From: Diphasiastrum complanatum
Taxonomy: Eukaryota > Streptophyta > Lycopodiopsida > Lycopodiales > Lycopodiaceae
Length of the DNA stretch: 64,000 nt
NCBI GenBank assembly: GCA_029204225.1
Contig: CM055113.1
Location: 24,424,357-24,488,356, forward strand
Direction of reading: 5' to 3'
Under the pieces are notes generated by a model. The model was not told the DNA's origin. It did not search any database and was given only the letters and a program-made list of their open reading frames with translations. This document shows positions 29,322 through 36,829 of the stretch, one piece after another; the stretch's first letter is position 1; every line of letters starts with the position of its first letter. The position numbers and the translations under genes are program-made.

Positions 29322-31137
29322 CAAGCAGCTTCATTGCCACCCCCCAATGGATGATGACCTCACATATATCCACGTGGAGGAAAAGTGTAAGGCCTTCTAG
29401 GAAGCCCCAAAGTCAGGTAAACGAGTTATCTATCCGAATGGATAAGTGCGCTTTTTTTATAGCGCTCCTGACAGTTCCCAAGGATAGGGATTTGGGGTCC
29501 CCAGGACCGGGAGTATCCCGTGGCCCCATCGGACATCCACACCATCTCTAGATTGGAGTATGGAACTGTGATGGTATAGACTCATCTTCCATTGTTTCCG
29601 ATCATTCTTTCTTCTTTTTCACTATTGGTCTCACCTCCCACCCCCCAAGGTCACCCTCCCACCCCACGCTTACCCGTGCACCCAGATATACATTTAGCCC
29701 TCTATACATGCCAGTCTACCAAGGGTGTTTGGCTTCATTACTCCACTCTTTTCCCCATGACAGTACAGTTGACGCACAAGCTGCTTTCCTTACCAACTCT
29801 CTTGCTCAGCTTAAGCGATTTTGCTTCCGGAAGTCCATTCGGGATGCTCGGAGTAAGTGTCGACTCTTTGACACCATTGTCACCCCCACACCCTTATATG
29901 CAGCAAAGACATGGTGTGCCAGTCTTTCTTCCTCACACTGGGCCAGTATCTTGAGATTACAAACCACCATGTTAGCTTGTATGATTCAGGCGAAGCCTTA
30001 TGTTCCACACGAGATCCTCCTTGCCGAGTTTGTTGTTCTACCTATACAGATAGACGCAACTTTCCAGCTTATTACATATATTTAGAAAGTTCAAGCACTT
30101 CCAGATGCAAATGGGAGATATACATAGATAGAACTTGCTTCCTCACATGTCTTCACGATCAGGGCGATAGATTGTCATGGTTTTCTCAGGCATCTCACCT
30201 CCTCCTTTAATCATTTGGTATCTCCTTCACAAAGCTTCCCTCGAATACTCATCAGTACATCAGACGCTTTTTATATCGAGCATATCTTGATCATATACTT
30301 GGAGACAACAGCTAGGGGTTAAGCCCGACTACTACCTGACTCCTTTAATTGAGCTTGACATATCAAATCCCCAGTTTTGCCACATTATCTGGATTCAGGT
30401 TTGTCACACAGCCTCAAATTTACATTTCGCCAGCTCCACATGTCATCACATCAGCTAGAATTTGAGACTGGAAGGTTCCATGGTATTTCGAAAGAGGAGC
30501 GGATTCGCCAATTATGCTCTTTGGGTGAGGTGGAGTCTGAGGAGCATTTTATCTTTAGATGCATTGTATACTATGAGATCAGGGAGATACTATTGTCTAT
30601 TTTGCGACATGCCCACCACACTATGATCGCTCATAGCATATGAGAATTCCTTGTGTGTTGCACGTATGCTACGAGAGATGTTCCTACTGTGGTGGGATAT
30701 ATGTCAGACATCTCAACACATTATTTCTCAGCCTCTGATTACCTCTTTCTTCTCTAGGAGAAGGTCACGACATGACCCAAAGCATCATGATGATGATGAT
30801 GATGACGACGACATACATGTTCACAGAGATCAGCCATGTTGTTGCTTGAGCCGTCAAACCTATCACGAAGGGACATCCTAGGCGACGTCAGCGGCTACCA
30901 GAGCTCCCCCTGTTGCAGCTCGTATCACATCTTCCTATAGCATCGGCACCAGCAGGACATGATGATAGTGTAATACTTTATTTTAGACATCCATTTGCAT
31001 CTATGCTCCTACATATACCCTGGATTTATTTCAGTTCGTAGTAGATGTTTCTTTCTTACTGTTTCGGAAACGTTTCATATGCTCCCAATGTTAACACATA
31101 CTTGACATGTACATATGCCTTTTGGCATGAAAAAGAC

Positions 31138-31220
<83 letters not shown>

Positions 31221-33291
31221 CTTAGACCCAAGCATCATAAAAACTCTCGAAGTAAAAGACCCTAGACTCCAAACTCTAAAACCTAGGCAAAAAAGAAAAA
31301 TTTCCAACATCAGTGCTCGATTGTCCCATGATCAAAGCAAGCAAATTGAACATGTTGGTTTTTGCATTAAAAAAAAAAGTTTTTTAAGCCCAATGTTAGT
31401 TTTGTTTTATAGTTACTTTTACAAGAAATTCTAAAAACAGTAGGTTTTGAAGAAAAAATGTGACCTCCATTCGTACCTAACACGAACATGATTTTGAAAT
31501 GTGTCTGGTACAAAACAAGGCAACTATGACTCAAATAATACTTTTTTACCACATGTTCCCCTCTAATAGCTACGAAGGCTAATAAAAAAACCAGCTGTTA
31601 GACAACCAATCATTAACCCACCTTTCAAAAATAAATAAATCAGATTCACATCCCCAACAATGAAGCAAAAGCCACCAAAATTAGCTTATAGAGGTGAGTT
31701 CTGTGGCCCCCTACCACTATGGGGTCCCAACTTTTTCCATGACAATGATTAGCCTTTAATCATGGATAGAAGAGAAATCATCCAAGCACACGGAAGAGAC
31801 ACCCACCAAACTCATGGTGTATTGGCTTATCCATAATTTGTTGCTCAAGTATTACAATTTGAAGGGTTTAGACCTTTTGAATCAATAGAGAGAGATTGAA
31901 TTTAAACCGTTAACCGTCAAACATAGCAAGGAGATGACCACATCGAATAATTGTCAGAATTTTAATTTTTTAGTCATCAAACTCTGAAGGTCAAAGGTAA
32001 AAACACAAGGCTACCATGTCAAAACTAAACTTAGGTTAACCTCAGCATGTTCTTCATGGTACATGTTACTAACTTCTTGACAGATATTTTAAGTGCTCTC
32101 CTACTTCTGACATAATAAGAACCTGGCTGAATTTGTTTATTTCAATATTGGGCACATTATCAAGCATAATTGCCCTGCTTTTTTCTTTGCACAAAAGATC
32201 CATGGCTTTTCACCGTAAATGGCACTATGAATATGAAGTCCAACGCTTTGCACTTTGCACGGCCCCTAAAGCCCATGGGATTTTCACCATGATAGGCAGG
32301 TGTCAGAAAAAGCAAAGAACAAAAATTCAGCTGCCATTTTTTCACCCAAGGAAAGCGGAACCTTCACCTACACTAGATATTGCTTTGTGAAATGGTTGCC
32401 TTTCAATGTCCATACCAATGCCTTTCGATGTAGATTAACCAAGGCGTGTAGCAGATATTATGAAAGGGAGTAGATTTATGAATTGCAATATAGAGCACGG
32501 CCTGAAAATGTGATACAGATATCTGATACAGCAAACTCCAATTTCAGTCACGAATATCAATCATTTGCATTGAGTTAATATAGTGCGGCTCATTTTTCTG
32601 AAACTTACACCGCTTATGTGCTGCGCCGATGCATCAACAACAATCTGGAAGAGCCTGAACGCCCTAAAATGCCTGTAGTACACAATTCTAGCAGTTGCAG
32701 TGCAAAATGGATGCTGTTCCCGTTTTAAATCTAATGCCCGACAAAACTCCAAAAAAACAAGGCTGGAGTCAGCGACTGCAAAGATGAAGGTGTCTCCCCC
32801 AACCCTCATTAATCTGACATTTCATTGAAAGCATTCTTACGGAATGTAGAAAATAAAATTCTATTTGAAACAAAATTTCCGGTGCAAAAAGTAGAAAACG
32901 ACGTGCACAGAACTACTAAGCATAGAGAAAAACGAGCCTAAGTCACAACAAAGAGCTCTCAAACTCCCGAAAGAATCAAAATACTCGAAAACAGAACCGA
33001 ATTGACATCTCTATAACCGGAGCAGTGAGTGCAGCACTCTAAATTCCTGGCACGCTTTCAAAATAGAGACAAAAAAATCTGGAGCTCCAAAACACATGCG
33101 TTAATTTTCCCTCAAATCAAAAAAAAAATGCACTCCAATCAACACCATCGAAATCAGAGACCAAAACGAGCTCGACAATTGAAGGAAAACGTTGAAGCGA
33201 GAAAATGACGATGAGGCATACTTACTGTGTCTGATGGACTGACGTCGATATCGAAATGGTTTCCCTTGAGAGTCTTCACAGAGATCTTCAT
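7518..33291 (-). CDS. RAD23: RAD23 ubiquitin receptor / UV excision repair protein, 12 exons
   Basis: A proteasome shuttle receptor. The N-terminal UBL domain docks on the 26S proteasome, two UBA domains bind polyubiquitin, and the central XPC-binding domain stabilises the XPC/RAD4 DNA-damage sensor. Coding exons in gene order: 33226-33291, 26814-26975, 26597-26650, 18627-18712, 18392-18448, 9085-9262, 8825-8980, 8593-8661, 8235-8282, 8012-8124, 7721-7799 and 7518-7634. All introns are GT-AG and all phases agree, giving 394 codons, normal for plant RAD23. UBL is residues 1-76 (starts [10 protein letters not shown], includes [10 protein letters not shown]); UBA1 about 155-201 ([18 protein letters not shown]); XPC-binding about 267-325 ([20 protein letters not shown]); UBA2 about 345-394 ([18 protein letters not shown]). 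The linker is Pro/Ala/Ser-rich. Three introns are 6.3, 7.9 and 9.1 kb and hold retroelements; the others are 86-310 bp. No frameshift or stop is seen. Which RAD23 paralogue this is cannot be decided. Confidence 0.95.
9381..9456. repeat. (GT)n(GA)n compound microsatellite
   Basis: About 12 GT units run directly into about 26 GA units. It lies about 120 bp into RAD23 intron 5, downstream on the plus strand of exon 6. Confidence 0.97.
10020..10140. repeat. Cluster of short palindromic repeats
   Basis: The segment contains AATTCGCGAATCGCGG and repeated GATTCAGAATC words in direct and inverted order. It ends in a T-run of about 13 bases. It is non-coding, inside RAD23 intron 5. It may be the end of an unidentified small transposon. 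Confidence 0.4.
10329..10361. repeat. (TC)n microsatellite
   Basis: A perfect TC run of about 33 bp within RAD23 intron 5. It lies 100 bp before a second, longer TC run that abuts a LINE fragment. Confidence 0.95.
10465..10513. repeat. (TC)n microsatellite abutting a LINE fragment
   Basis: A perfect TC run of about 49 bp. Homology to the LINE C-terminal region begins immediately after it, so the microsatellite marks the left edge of that fragment. Confidence 0.95.
10514..10876 (+). mobile_element. LINE fragment A1 (C-terminal coding piece)
   Basis: This piece matches the C-terminal part of the same non-LTR element seen at 16,961 and 29,765. Shared phrases include the HQ...[12 protein letters not shown] region and the KPDFY.LHFLE region. 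It is cut at both ends, with (TC)n on the left and the start of the next fragment (A2) on the right. No open frame spans it. It is antisense to RAD23, inside intron 5. Confidence 0.6.
10877..11869 (+). CDS. LINE-type protein, region downstream of reverse transcriptase, 330 codons
   Basis: This open frame corresponds to the part of a non-LTR retrotransposon pol that follows the RT core. It starts VFNTSRSF, then has [27 protein letters not shown] and [16 protein letters not shown], features shared by plant LINE proteins after the RT thumb. Near residue 290, a CxxC...H pattern ([16 protein letters not shown]) resembles the zinc-binding end of such proteins, but the last Cys is missing. The RT catalytic YxDD box is absent, so the copy is 5'-truncated and cannot move by itself. 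Two further copies of this region in the window have stops or frameshifts, so this is the best preserved. It is antisense in RAD23 intron 5 and has no host function that I can see. Confidence 0.7.
   Translation: MVFNTSRSFMMRQVLLWEEHPLEVVDSYTYLGVVFFYPTFSMRQAAFSRPRKGYASSVELERLCFSSHVRDATSKCRLFDTMVVPSALYASKTWSTGLTATEWARISRLQIHMLSQMIRPSIPHHIILAEFVVPPIQIEALFHIVTFIQRLEDLQGRDTHYVAAALSSSQHLHQGHSSWYSQACHLLSTLSIRITDLPAGTHQYIRGYLYRAYLQSTWQDSSGVKTEFYRTHFLSRDPAGYPIVSRYLVDSISHRLRIVMGQFRVSSHQLAIETGRYRGIPRDARICSMCDLHGVDTTDHLLDDRETQLAQRQCHTILYIIFSHKAERHL
12034..12097. repeat. (TC)n microsatellite, probable LINE tail
   Basis: About 64 bp of TC repeats follow the 3' UTR of LINE copy A2 directly. Confidence 0.95.
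12181..12991 (-). pseudogene. Unrecognised decayed reading frame with 13-residue repeats
   Basis: Several overlapping minus-strand frames (12,181-12,429; 12,413-12,709; 12,719-12,991) look like one broken coding sequence. The middle frame has three copies of a 13-residue unit of the form GAGPSTxRAxHGT, encoded by a 39-bp DNA repeat at about 12,487-12,602. Stops and frame changes separate the parts. A low-complexity Gly/Pro/Ser/Thr tail of this kind is often seen in transposon-linked plant proteins, but I cannot assign a family. It lies in RAD23 intron 5 in the gene's own orientation, yet fits no RAD23 exon. Confidence 0.35.
13247..13626 (+). repeat. 5' LTR of truncated copia element
   Basis: The LTR starts TGTTAGAAT and ends ATTCTAACA, a 9-bp terminal inverted repeat with the standard TG...CA ends. 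It is 380 bp long and is followed at once by a primer-binding site. No matching 3' LTR was found in the window. Confidence 0.85.
13627..13638 (+). other. Primer-binding site (initiator tRNA-Met)
   Basis: TGGTATCAGAGC directly after the LTR. It is complementary to the 3' end of plant initiator tRNA-Met, the usual primer of plant copia elements. Confidence 0.9.
14321..16072 (+). CDS. Copia gag-protease-integrase polyprotein, C-terminally truncated
   Basis: 583 codons are open. The first part is a UBN2-type copia gag (starts [15 protein letters not shown], with NNKLHTLKM). A zinc knuckle follows near residue 230 ([12 protein letters not shown]); its first Cys is replaced by Gly. The aspartic protease site is [11 protein letters not shown] near residue 285. 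The integrase zinc motif has [12 protein letters not shown] and [10 protein letters not shown]. The integrase core has HTDLCG and a second Asp in LRSDKGGEF. The frame then runs into unrelated sequence and stops. Translation probably began upstream, near a DGSNY-like phrase at about 14,303, in frame with this ATG. The protein could at most make a defective gag-integrase. Confidence 0.85.
   Translation: MWKFKLQNILQDKDYWEIVMGQEVMAHGLNDQDRRAFEKRVQRAHHIINLSVKDKVIPLIRNAIGPKDAWDILKNTYETVSKSRALFLNNKLHTLKMESQESITDFITRVKDLRDQLSSIGEIVLDNTLVQIVLNSLPLQYQNFVMTLSLRERSPTFDELNGLLLQEELRRQNLMSREDFKALGFFSKNQGKKGNNKGGKKDQKQGGKDNTEKGDSSKSNPKRNGSGNFCGKYGHFAFECRKKKAIQDKKKQSGNFIEDEDKSKVVGCYELFSTSTSEISEDCWYIDSGATQHMTSHREWFTQFDDTGVNSHVKLGANSSYDIKGRGTMRVHLPSWNIGEIKNVLYVPGLKKNLLSVSAIAKQNMKVEFDDQKWLIKDKNKGYKVVVKGLLEGRLYKLDATTLDHQVCAASDSIESKIWHERFGHLNYKSLQVLKDNNMVIGLPNIVSSGKICEGCVMGKHHRMQFLKDGAYRAKEILELVHTDLCGSMQTESIGGASYFMIFVDDFSRKVWIYLLKYKSQAFKFFTQFKSLVEKQTGKQIKILRSDKGGEFISTEFQEFYKEHGIKRQFASTDTQKTANKTT
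16073..16910 (-). mobile_element. Opposite-strand LTR and leader remnant
   Basis: The reverse complement of TGGTATCAGAGC lies at 16,449-16,460, so a copia primer-binding site reads on the minus strand. Its leader would be at about 16,073-16,448 and its LTR at 16,461 to about 16,900. LTR ends are not clear, and no coding part was found. The remnant is flanked by the truncated copia on the left and a LINE fragment on the right. Confidence 0.4.
16961..17988 (+). pseudogene. LINE fragment B, post-RT region with stop and frameshift
   Basis: Homologous to the 10,877-11,869 frame, starting [14 protein letters not shown] stop (TGA at 17,105-17,107) interrupts it after 48 codons. The main open part is 17,297-17,764 ([21 protein letters not shown] and later [13 protein letters not shown]). 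The C-terminus continues in another frame at 17,737-17,988 with [19 protein letters not shown], also seen in copy C. No (TC)n tail follows, so the 3' end is missing. It is antisense in RAD23 intron 5. Confidence 0.65.
18392..18712 (-). CDS. RAD23: RAD23 exons 4 and 5: Pro/Ala-rich linker
   Basis: Exon 4 (18627-18712) encodes a [21 protein letters not shown] linker and ends in phase 2 at a GTGAGT donor. Exon 5 (18392-18448) continues [18 protein letters not shown] and also ends in phase 2. Together they form the flexible spacer between UBL and UBA1. Identification rests on composition, matching phases and position between clear RAD23 exons, because linkers are poorly conserved. Confidence 0.85.
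18713..21147. other. RAD23 intron 3, left part
   Basis: AT-rich intron sequence between exon 4 and the LTR element. Open frames are below 90 codons and show no family motif. I see no repeat or RNA gene. Confidence 0.6.
21148..21616 (-). repeat. LTR (3' LTR in element orientation)
   Basis: 469 bp with AGTT...AACT terminal inverted repeats. About 96-97% identical by eye to the copy at 25,554. It is bordered on the left by the CCAAG target duplication. Confidence 0.85.
25554..26024 (-). repeat. LTR (5' LTR in element orientation)
   Basis: 471 bp, the partner of 21,148-21,616. It is bordered on the right by the second CCAAG. The interior side carries TGGTCTCC on the minus strand, the candidate primer site. 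Confidence 0.85.
26597..26975 (-). CDS. RAD23: RAD23 exons 2 and 3: rest of UBL and start of the Ser/Pro linker
   Basis: Exon 2 (26814-26975, 54 codons) continues the UBL domain and includes [13 protein letters not shown] and [11 protein letters not shown], both typical of RAD23. The stretch REALPCSQQ differs from the more usual DVYPADQQ loop. Exon 3 (26597-26650, 18 codons) reads [17 protein letters not shown], the low-complexity linker that follows UBL in plant RAD23. The intron between them is 163 bp. All junctions are GT-AG and phase 0. Confidence 0.92.
26976..29764. other. RAD23 intron 1, left part
   Basis: No coding or RNA feature is recognised. A GC-richer patch at about 27,930-28,240 has no open frame. 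A CT microsatellite lies at 29,265-29,317. Confidence 0.55.
29265..29317. repeat. (CT)n microsatellite
   Basis: A perfect CT run of about 53 bp, about 450 bp upstream of LINE fragment C, in RAD23 intron 1. Confidence 0.95.
29765..31218 (+). pseudogene. LINE fragment C with (CT)n tail
   Basis: A third diverged copy of the same LINE C-terminal region. Frames 29,708-30,085 ([35 protein letters not shown]), 30,377-30,643 ([18 protein letters not shown], a complete CxxxE..H...C zinc-like motif) and 30,651-30,881 ([10 protein letters not shown], then eight Asp in a row) follow one another with stops between. A 3' UTR with CTTGACATGTAC precedes a CT run at 31,138-31,218. The copy is 5'-truncated and dead. 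It is antisense in RAD23 intron 1. Confidence 0.65.
31138..31218. repeat. (CT)n microsatellite, probable LINE tail
   Basis: About 81 bp of CT repeats with one interruption, directly after the 3' UTR of LINE fragment C. Confidence 0.95.
31219..33225. other. RAD23 intron 1, right part
   Basis: Intron sequence up to the exon 1 donor. No exon, element or RNA gene is seen. Frames below 90 codons are treated as chance. Confidence 0.6.
33226..33291 (-). CDS. RAD23: RAD23 exon 1: start of the UBL domain
   Basis: Twenty-two codons from the initiator ATG ([22 protein letters not shown]), matching the first two strands of the RAD23 ubiquitin-like fold. The donor is GTAAGT and the exon ends in phase 0. 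This ATG is chosen because the UBL domain begins directly at it, as in other RAD23 proteins. The exon is 6.25 kb from exon 2. Confidence 0.93.
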
Positions 33292-33328
33292 ACCGCCCGC
33301 TCTTCGTCTTGCTTACAGAAAGGCTTCT

Positions 33329-33358
33329 GGCGATGGCGATGGCGATGGCGATGGCGAG
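33329..33358. repeat. (GGCGAT)n hexamer repeat in the RAD23 5' leader
   Basis: Four perfect GGCGAT units and one GGCGAG variant, 38-67 bp upstream of the RAD23 start codon. Read in the gene's direction the unit is ATCGCC. It is probably transcribed as 5' UTR. Confidence 0.9.
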
Positions 33359-33510
33359 CGAGCGTTCCAAAGAAAAGGAAAAAGAAAGAAAGAAAGAGTT
33401 TCAAAAGCAAGGGATCGCGAATAAAGAAAGAGGAAAAAAAATAGAAGGGACAGATTGCACGGAGAGAGATGGGGGGGGGTTTGCGCACGCCACATTTGAA
33501 GCCCCCCCGC

Positions 33511-33811
33511 ACTTGGATTCTTGCCACATGTCAGAAAATGCTGACAGCTCTTTTTGATGTTTAGCATTTCAAACACGTGGCAAAATCTGCATGTCTTTGA
33601 TGATATCCAACGGGGGACAGGTTTGAACCTAGCGTGCCGGTAAGGTACGTAAGAGAGAGAAGGGGCAAGTTGAATGGCACGATGTATTTTAGGCTCGCCC
33701 ACTTGGATTCTAGCCACGAGTCGTGGCTGCCACGCGGAAGATTTTCAGTGGTTAGATCGTGTAACGTGGCAGGATCCAAATGCTTTTGAGAATATCCAAC
33801 GGTGGTGAACT
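33511..33811 (-). promoter_or_regulatory. Duplicated upstream module with G-box-like sites
   Basis: Two diverged copies, about 190 bp apart, share ACTTGGATTCT.GCCAC at 33,511 and 33,701, and ATATCCAACGG near 33,603 and 33,792. The first copy contains a perfect G-box, CACGTG (33,574-33,579, in ACACGTGGC). The second has the related AACGTGGC (33,763-33,770). G-box/ABRE motifs bind bZIP and bHLH factors in plants. Position 220-520 bp upstream of the RAD23 start suggests promoter function, but this is inference. Confidence 0.5.
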
Positions 33812-34677
33812 GAAAGTGCTGGCGTGAGAGTCAGATCAAGCAAGAGCCTCTTTTTAGGTTTACTTCATTGAGTTGTGGGCCTCCATAGATTTTGATGCTT
33901 TCAAGGAATCTTATGCATCAAAAAGCTCAAACATCCACATACAAGCTTAATCTATGTTTGTGGTTTTGGTACATAGTTGTGGTGAAGTGTGCAATCTAAG
34001 TTTCGTAGTTTGTTAGCTTTGCTACGAATCGGTAAGTTAGTGTGATTATATGCACTGATGTGTCTTTGTGTGGTGAGTTTGAGTGGCAAACTCGTTCTTG
34101 AACAACAATGATGTGGTATTGATTTGCGACATAATATGAGAATAATAAGTTGAAAATAAAATTTAAAAATATGTGAAAAATTATTTCGTGTGATAAATTT
34201 ATATTCTGATTTTGAAATATGTGCACGATCTTGATAAGTTTGTATTGCATAGTTAAAAATTGGATATAAGTTTGTTGTAAGTTTTGAATACAAATTTAGA
34301 AATTAGACGATGATTATGATTTCGTTAATTAGCAAAATGTGAGAAAGTAATTAGTCTATGTTAGATTGATTATTATTTTACAGGTGATTATTGAAATGTG
34401 ATTTGATTGAACAGTGAATCCGTGGACGACTTTGTAACATGAAAAGCTTAATATTATGTCAATTTGATAGAAATGGAAGTTATTACATGAGATAGTAAAA
34501 CTTTTCTTCTTGTCACTTACCAAATCATTATCTTCATTCAAATCTACAAAACAATTTTATCACAAGTAATCAAAATTAACAATCGCAATTTTTATTTTTG
34601 AATAATCACATTTTCACATTCATAATTTGCTTTTAAAAGTGCCCACAATAATCACGATTACTTTCTAAAGTATTTCA

Positions 34678-34905
34678 GTCAGTATTCAAGACTGTTCACA
34701 ATTGTTCACGATCAATATTCACGATTCGTAGTCACAATATTCACAATTAGTATTCACCATATTCACAATCAGTATTCACGATCATTCTCTCATAATATTC
34801 GTTTCTCAGTATTTGTAATTTCAAATCAGTATTCACAATCAGTATTTGCAATGTTCACGATCAGTATTCACAATATTCACGATCAATATTCACAATATTC
34901 ACAAT
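34678..34905. repeat. Degenerate array of TATTCAC(A/G)AT words
   Basis: The decamer and close variants recur more than ten times, irregularly spaced, in AT-rich DNA. No larger unit is obvious. Confidence 0.7.
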
Positions 34906-36036
34906 TAATATCTCCAAATAAACATTCCTCAGTATTTGCAATTTTAGATCTCACAAACCATCAATTAAGTAGTCTTCATGACGCATATCTGAAAAGTCAA
35001 CCATTGTTTCATCTAATATGGAAGACATTTTCTATAAGTCCTGCGAAAGAAAACACAATAACAAAATTATAATTAGATGAAAATCAAGTATTATTAGTGA
35101 AAATTTATTGATCCGTTTTATGTTTCACAAAAAAGCGTAAAAGTACAATCGTCTGCCTCAAGGAAAAGAAAAGAAAACAAAACAAAACACAATACATGAG
35201 CTTTGGACATATTTGATACTATTTGCTAATGAGATAACCAAAGCTACTGGGAGATGCATTAAAAACAAAGTTAAACTTACTCAAACTTCTTGAATGTAAA
35301 CTTGGGATGGCAAAGTAGGCCTTTGTGGTATTCAATCGTTTTGCCTATCTGGAATGCAAAATCTACACACACACACACACACACAATTTTCAAAATCAAA
35401 AGTCTGGAATGCAAAATCTACACACACAATTTTCAAAATCAAAAGTCCTGTAATATGATGGCCTTAAATTTATATATTCGTTTATGTCAATCAACTTTTG
35501 TATGGAAAGCTATGGCTATTACTCATTGGACTACTCATCAAGTTAAGCAATAGATTTGGTATCAATTTTGGTCATTACGTCCATAACAACCCTAACAAGC
35601 AAAAAAAAAAACTCATGTTGTTTATGCTAGGTAAAGACCCAATATGCAAATCGCATTTGTTAGGCGAGCTTTGGTACTATAAGCAATGAAAAACTGATCC
35701 TTCAAAAGAAAAATCATAATAAATTTGCCAACTTCATTTTGAATGTTAGTTATTTCAAAATCTTAAATGATTTAATTTTAAACCCTCATTATACATGAGT
35801 ATTATCCAACTTTTTTGTTTATCAAATCTTCCATGACAACTTCGATTTTTATGTTGCCAAATTAGACTCAATTTTATGGCTACACTTCAACCAATAAATG
35901 TAACGTAAATTGAATTGTGTCTATAGTATAAAATTTCCAAGATTAGAGACCAAATTCGATGTGTATATATATATAAAGTCAAGGATCGTGCAGATATTTG
36001 ATTGAATGCTACTAATGGATGCATAGCTTGACGCCG

Positions 36037-36119
36037 GCTCTGATACCACTGTGAAAAAAAAAAAAAAAAAGGGCTGGAACGCTCCAACCAAGCCGAGCAA
36101 TCGGGTTGCTCTGATACCA
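36037..36119 (-). other. Two copia primer-binding sites on the minus strand
   Basis: The reverse complement of TGGTATCAGAGC occurs at 36,037-36,048 and 36,108-36,119, with a poly-A run of about 17 bases between. The second abuts the LTR at 36,121. A primer site after an LTR that itself follows RNase H and a polypurine tract implies tandem or nested copies. Confidence 0.75.
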
Positions 36120-36120
36120 C

Positions 36121-36805
36121 TGAAGGGCGAATCTCTGTGACATTCCCAAGAGATGAAAGCCGGATAGAGCCGACTTGGCAGGAGTAGCTACTGCTACTGA
36201 CTGCTGTCTAATTCTCTTCCAAGCCCTAGATCGTTTTTGGCGACCGTTGTAAAATTAAACTTGTAAACAGTAGACAATGGTGAGTAGAACAACAGCGGAA
36301 AGATATCTACTGCTAGCATGCATTCCAATATTGCAGATCATACACATTGAGAGAGAGCTAACTATTCAATACTTGATCTGATAGTAAGATGCTGAAATAT
36401 AAACAGCTATTTATACTAAGCAATTAGGTCATCAAATGCGGCTGCCAGTTGGCTGGAGTTTGATGGCATTCATCCAGTTCTTCTCAGAAGTTGCTTGCTG
36501 ATAAGCGGTGACATTTGGCCATAAGCAGTCTATCTGCAGAAATGAACGTAAACGACCACAGGCGAAAAATGCGAAAAATGTGACAGTCTTTGCTAAAGTC
36601 ATTTCCTTCACTTTTAGGGCATCTGGCATTTTGCGAAAAAGCCGAAGTGAGAGAAAATCCCTAAAAGTGAAAATCTCAACACTATGAGCCGTTTCCAAAT
36701 AGTTATGCAGACTGTGTAAAAACACGAAAAAATCTGTAGGTCTGGATAAAAGTTGGACAAAAATTAAAATGTCGATTAGTCGATTAGTAGGAGAATAATC
36801 CAACC
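36121..36805 (-). repeat. LTR of a minus-strand copia element
   Basis: On the minus strand it starts after a purine tract (TTAAGGGAGAG), reads GGTTGGATTATTC at its start and ends ..CCCTTCA. The usual first T of TG has become G. About 685 bp. It contains GCGAAAAATGCGAAAAATGTGAC, a motif also found in the LTR at 37,613. Confidence 0.6.
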
Positions 36806-36829
36806 TCTCCCTTAATCTGAATCCATGAA

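Larger units (their letters stand above)
33860..36120. other. AT-rich intergenic stretch with simple repeats
   Basis: No gene is recognised. About 34,678-34,905 is a loose array of TATTCACAAT/TATTCACGAT words. About 35,350-35,445 is a short direct duplication of a CTGGAATGCAAAATCTACACAC unit, the first copy expanded by a (CA)n run at 35,365-35,385. At the right end, two minus-strand primer-site sequences are noted separately. Confidence 0.5.

Noticed and set aside
33313-33717. 134-codon minus-strand frame overlapping RAD23 exon 1 flank
   Set aside because: It begins in the promoter and runs through the hexamer repeat out of frame with the true start. It is composition-driven, with no motif.
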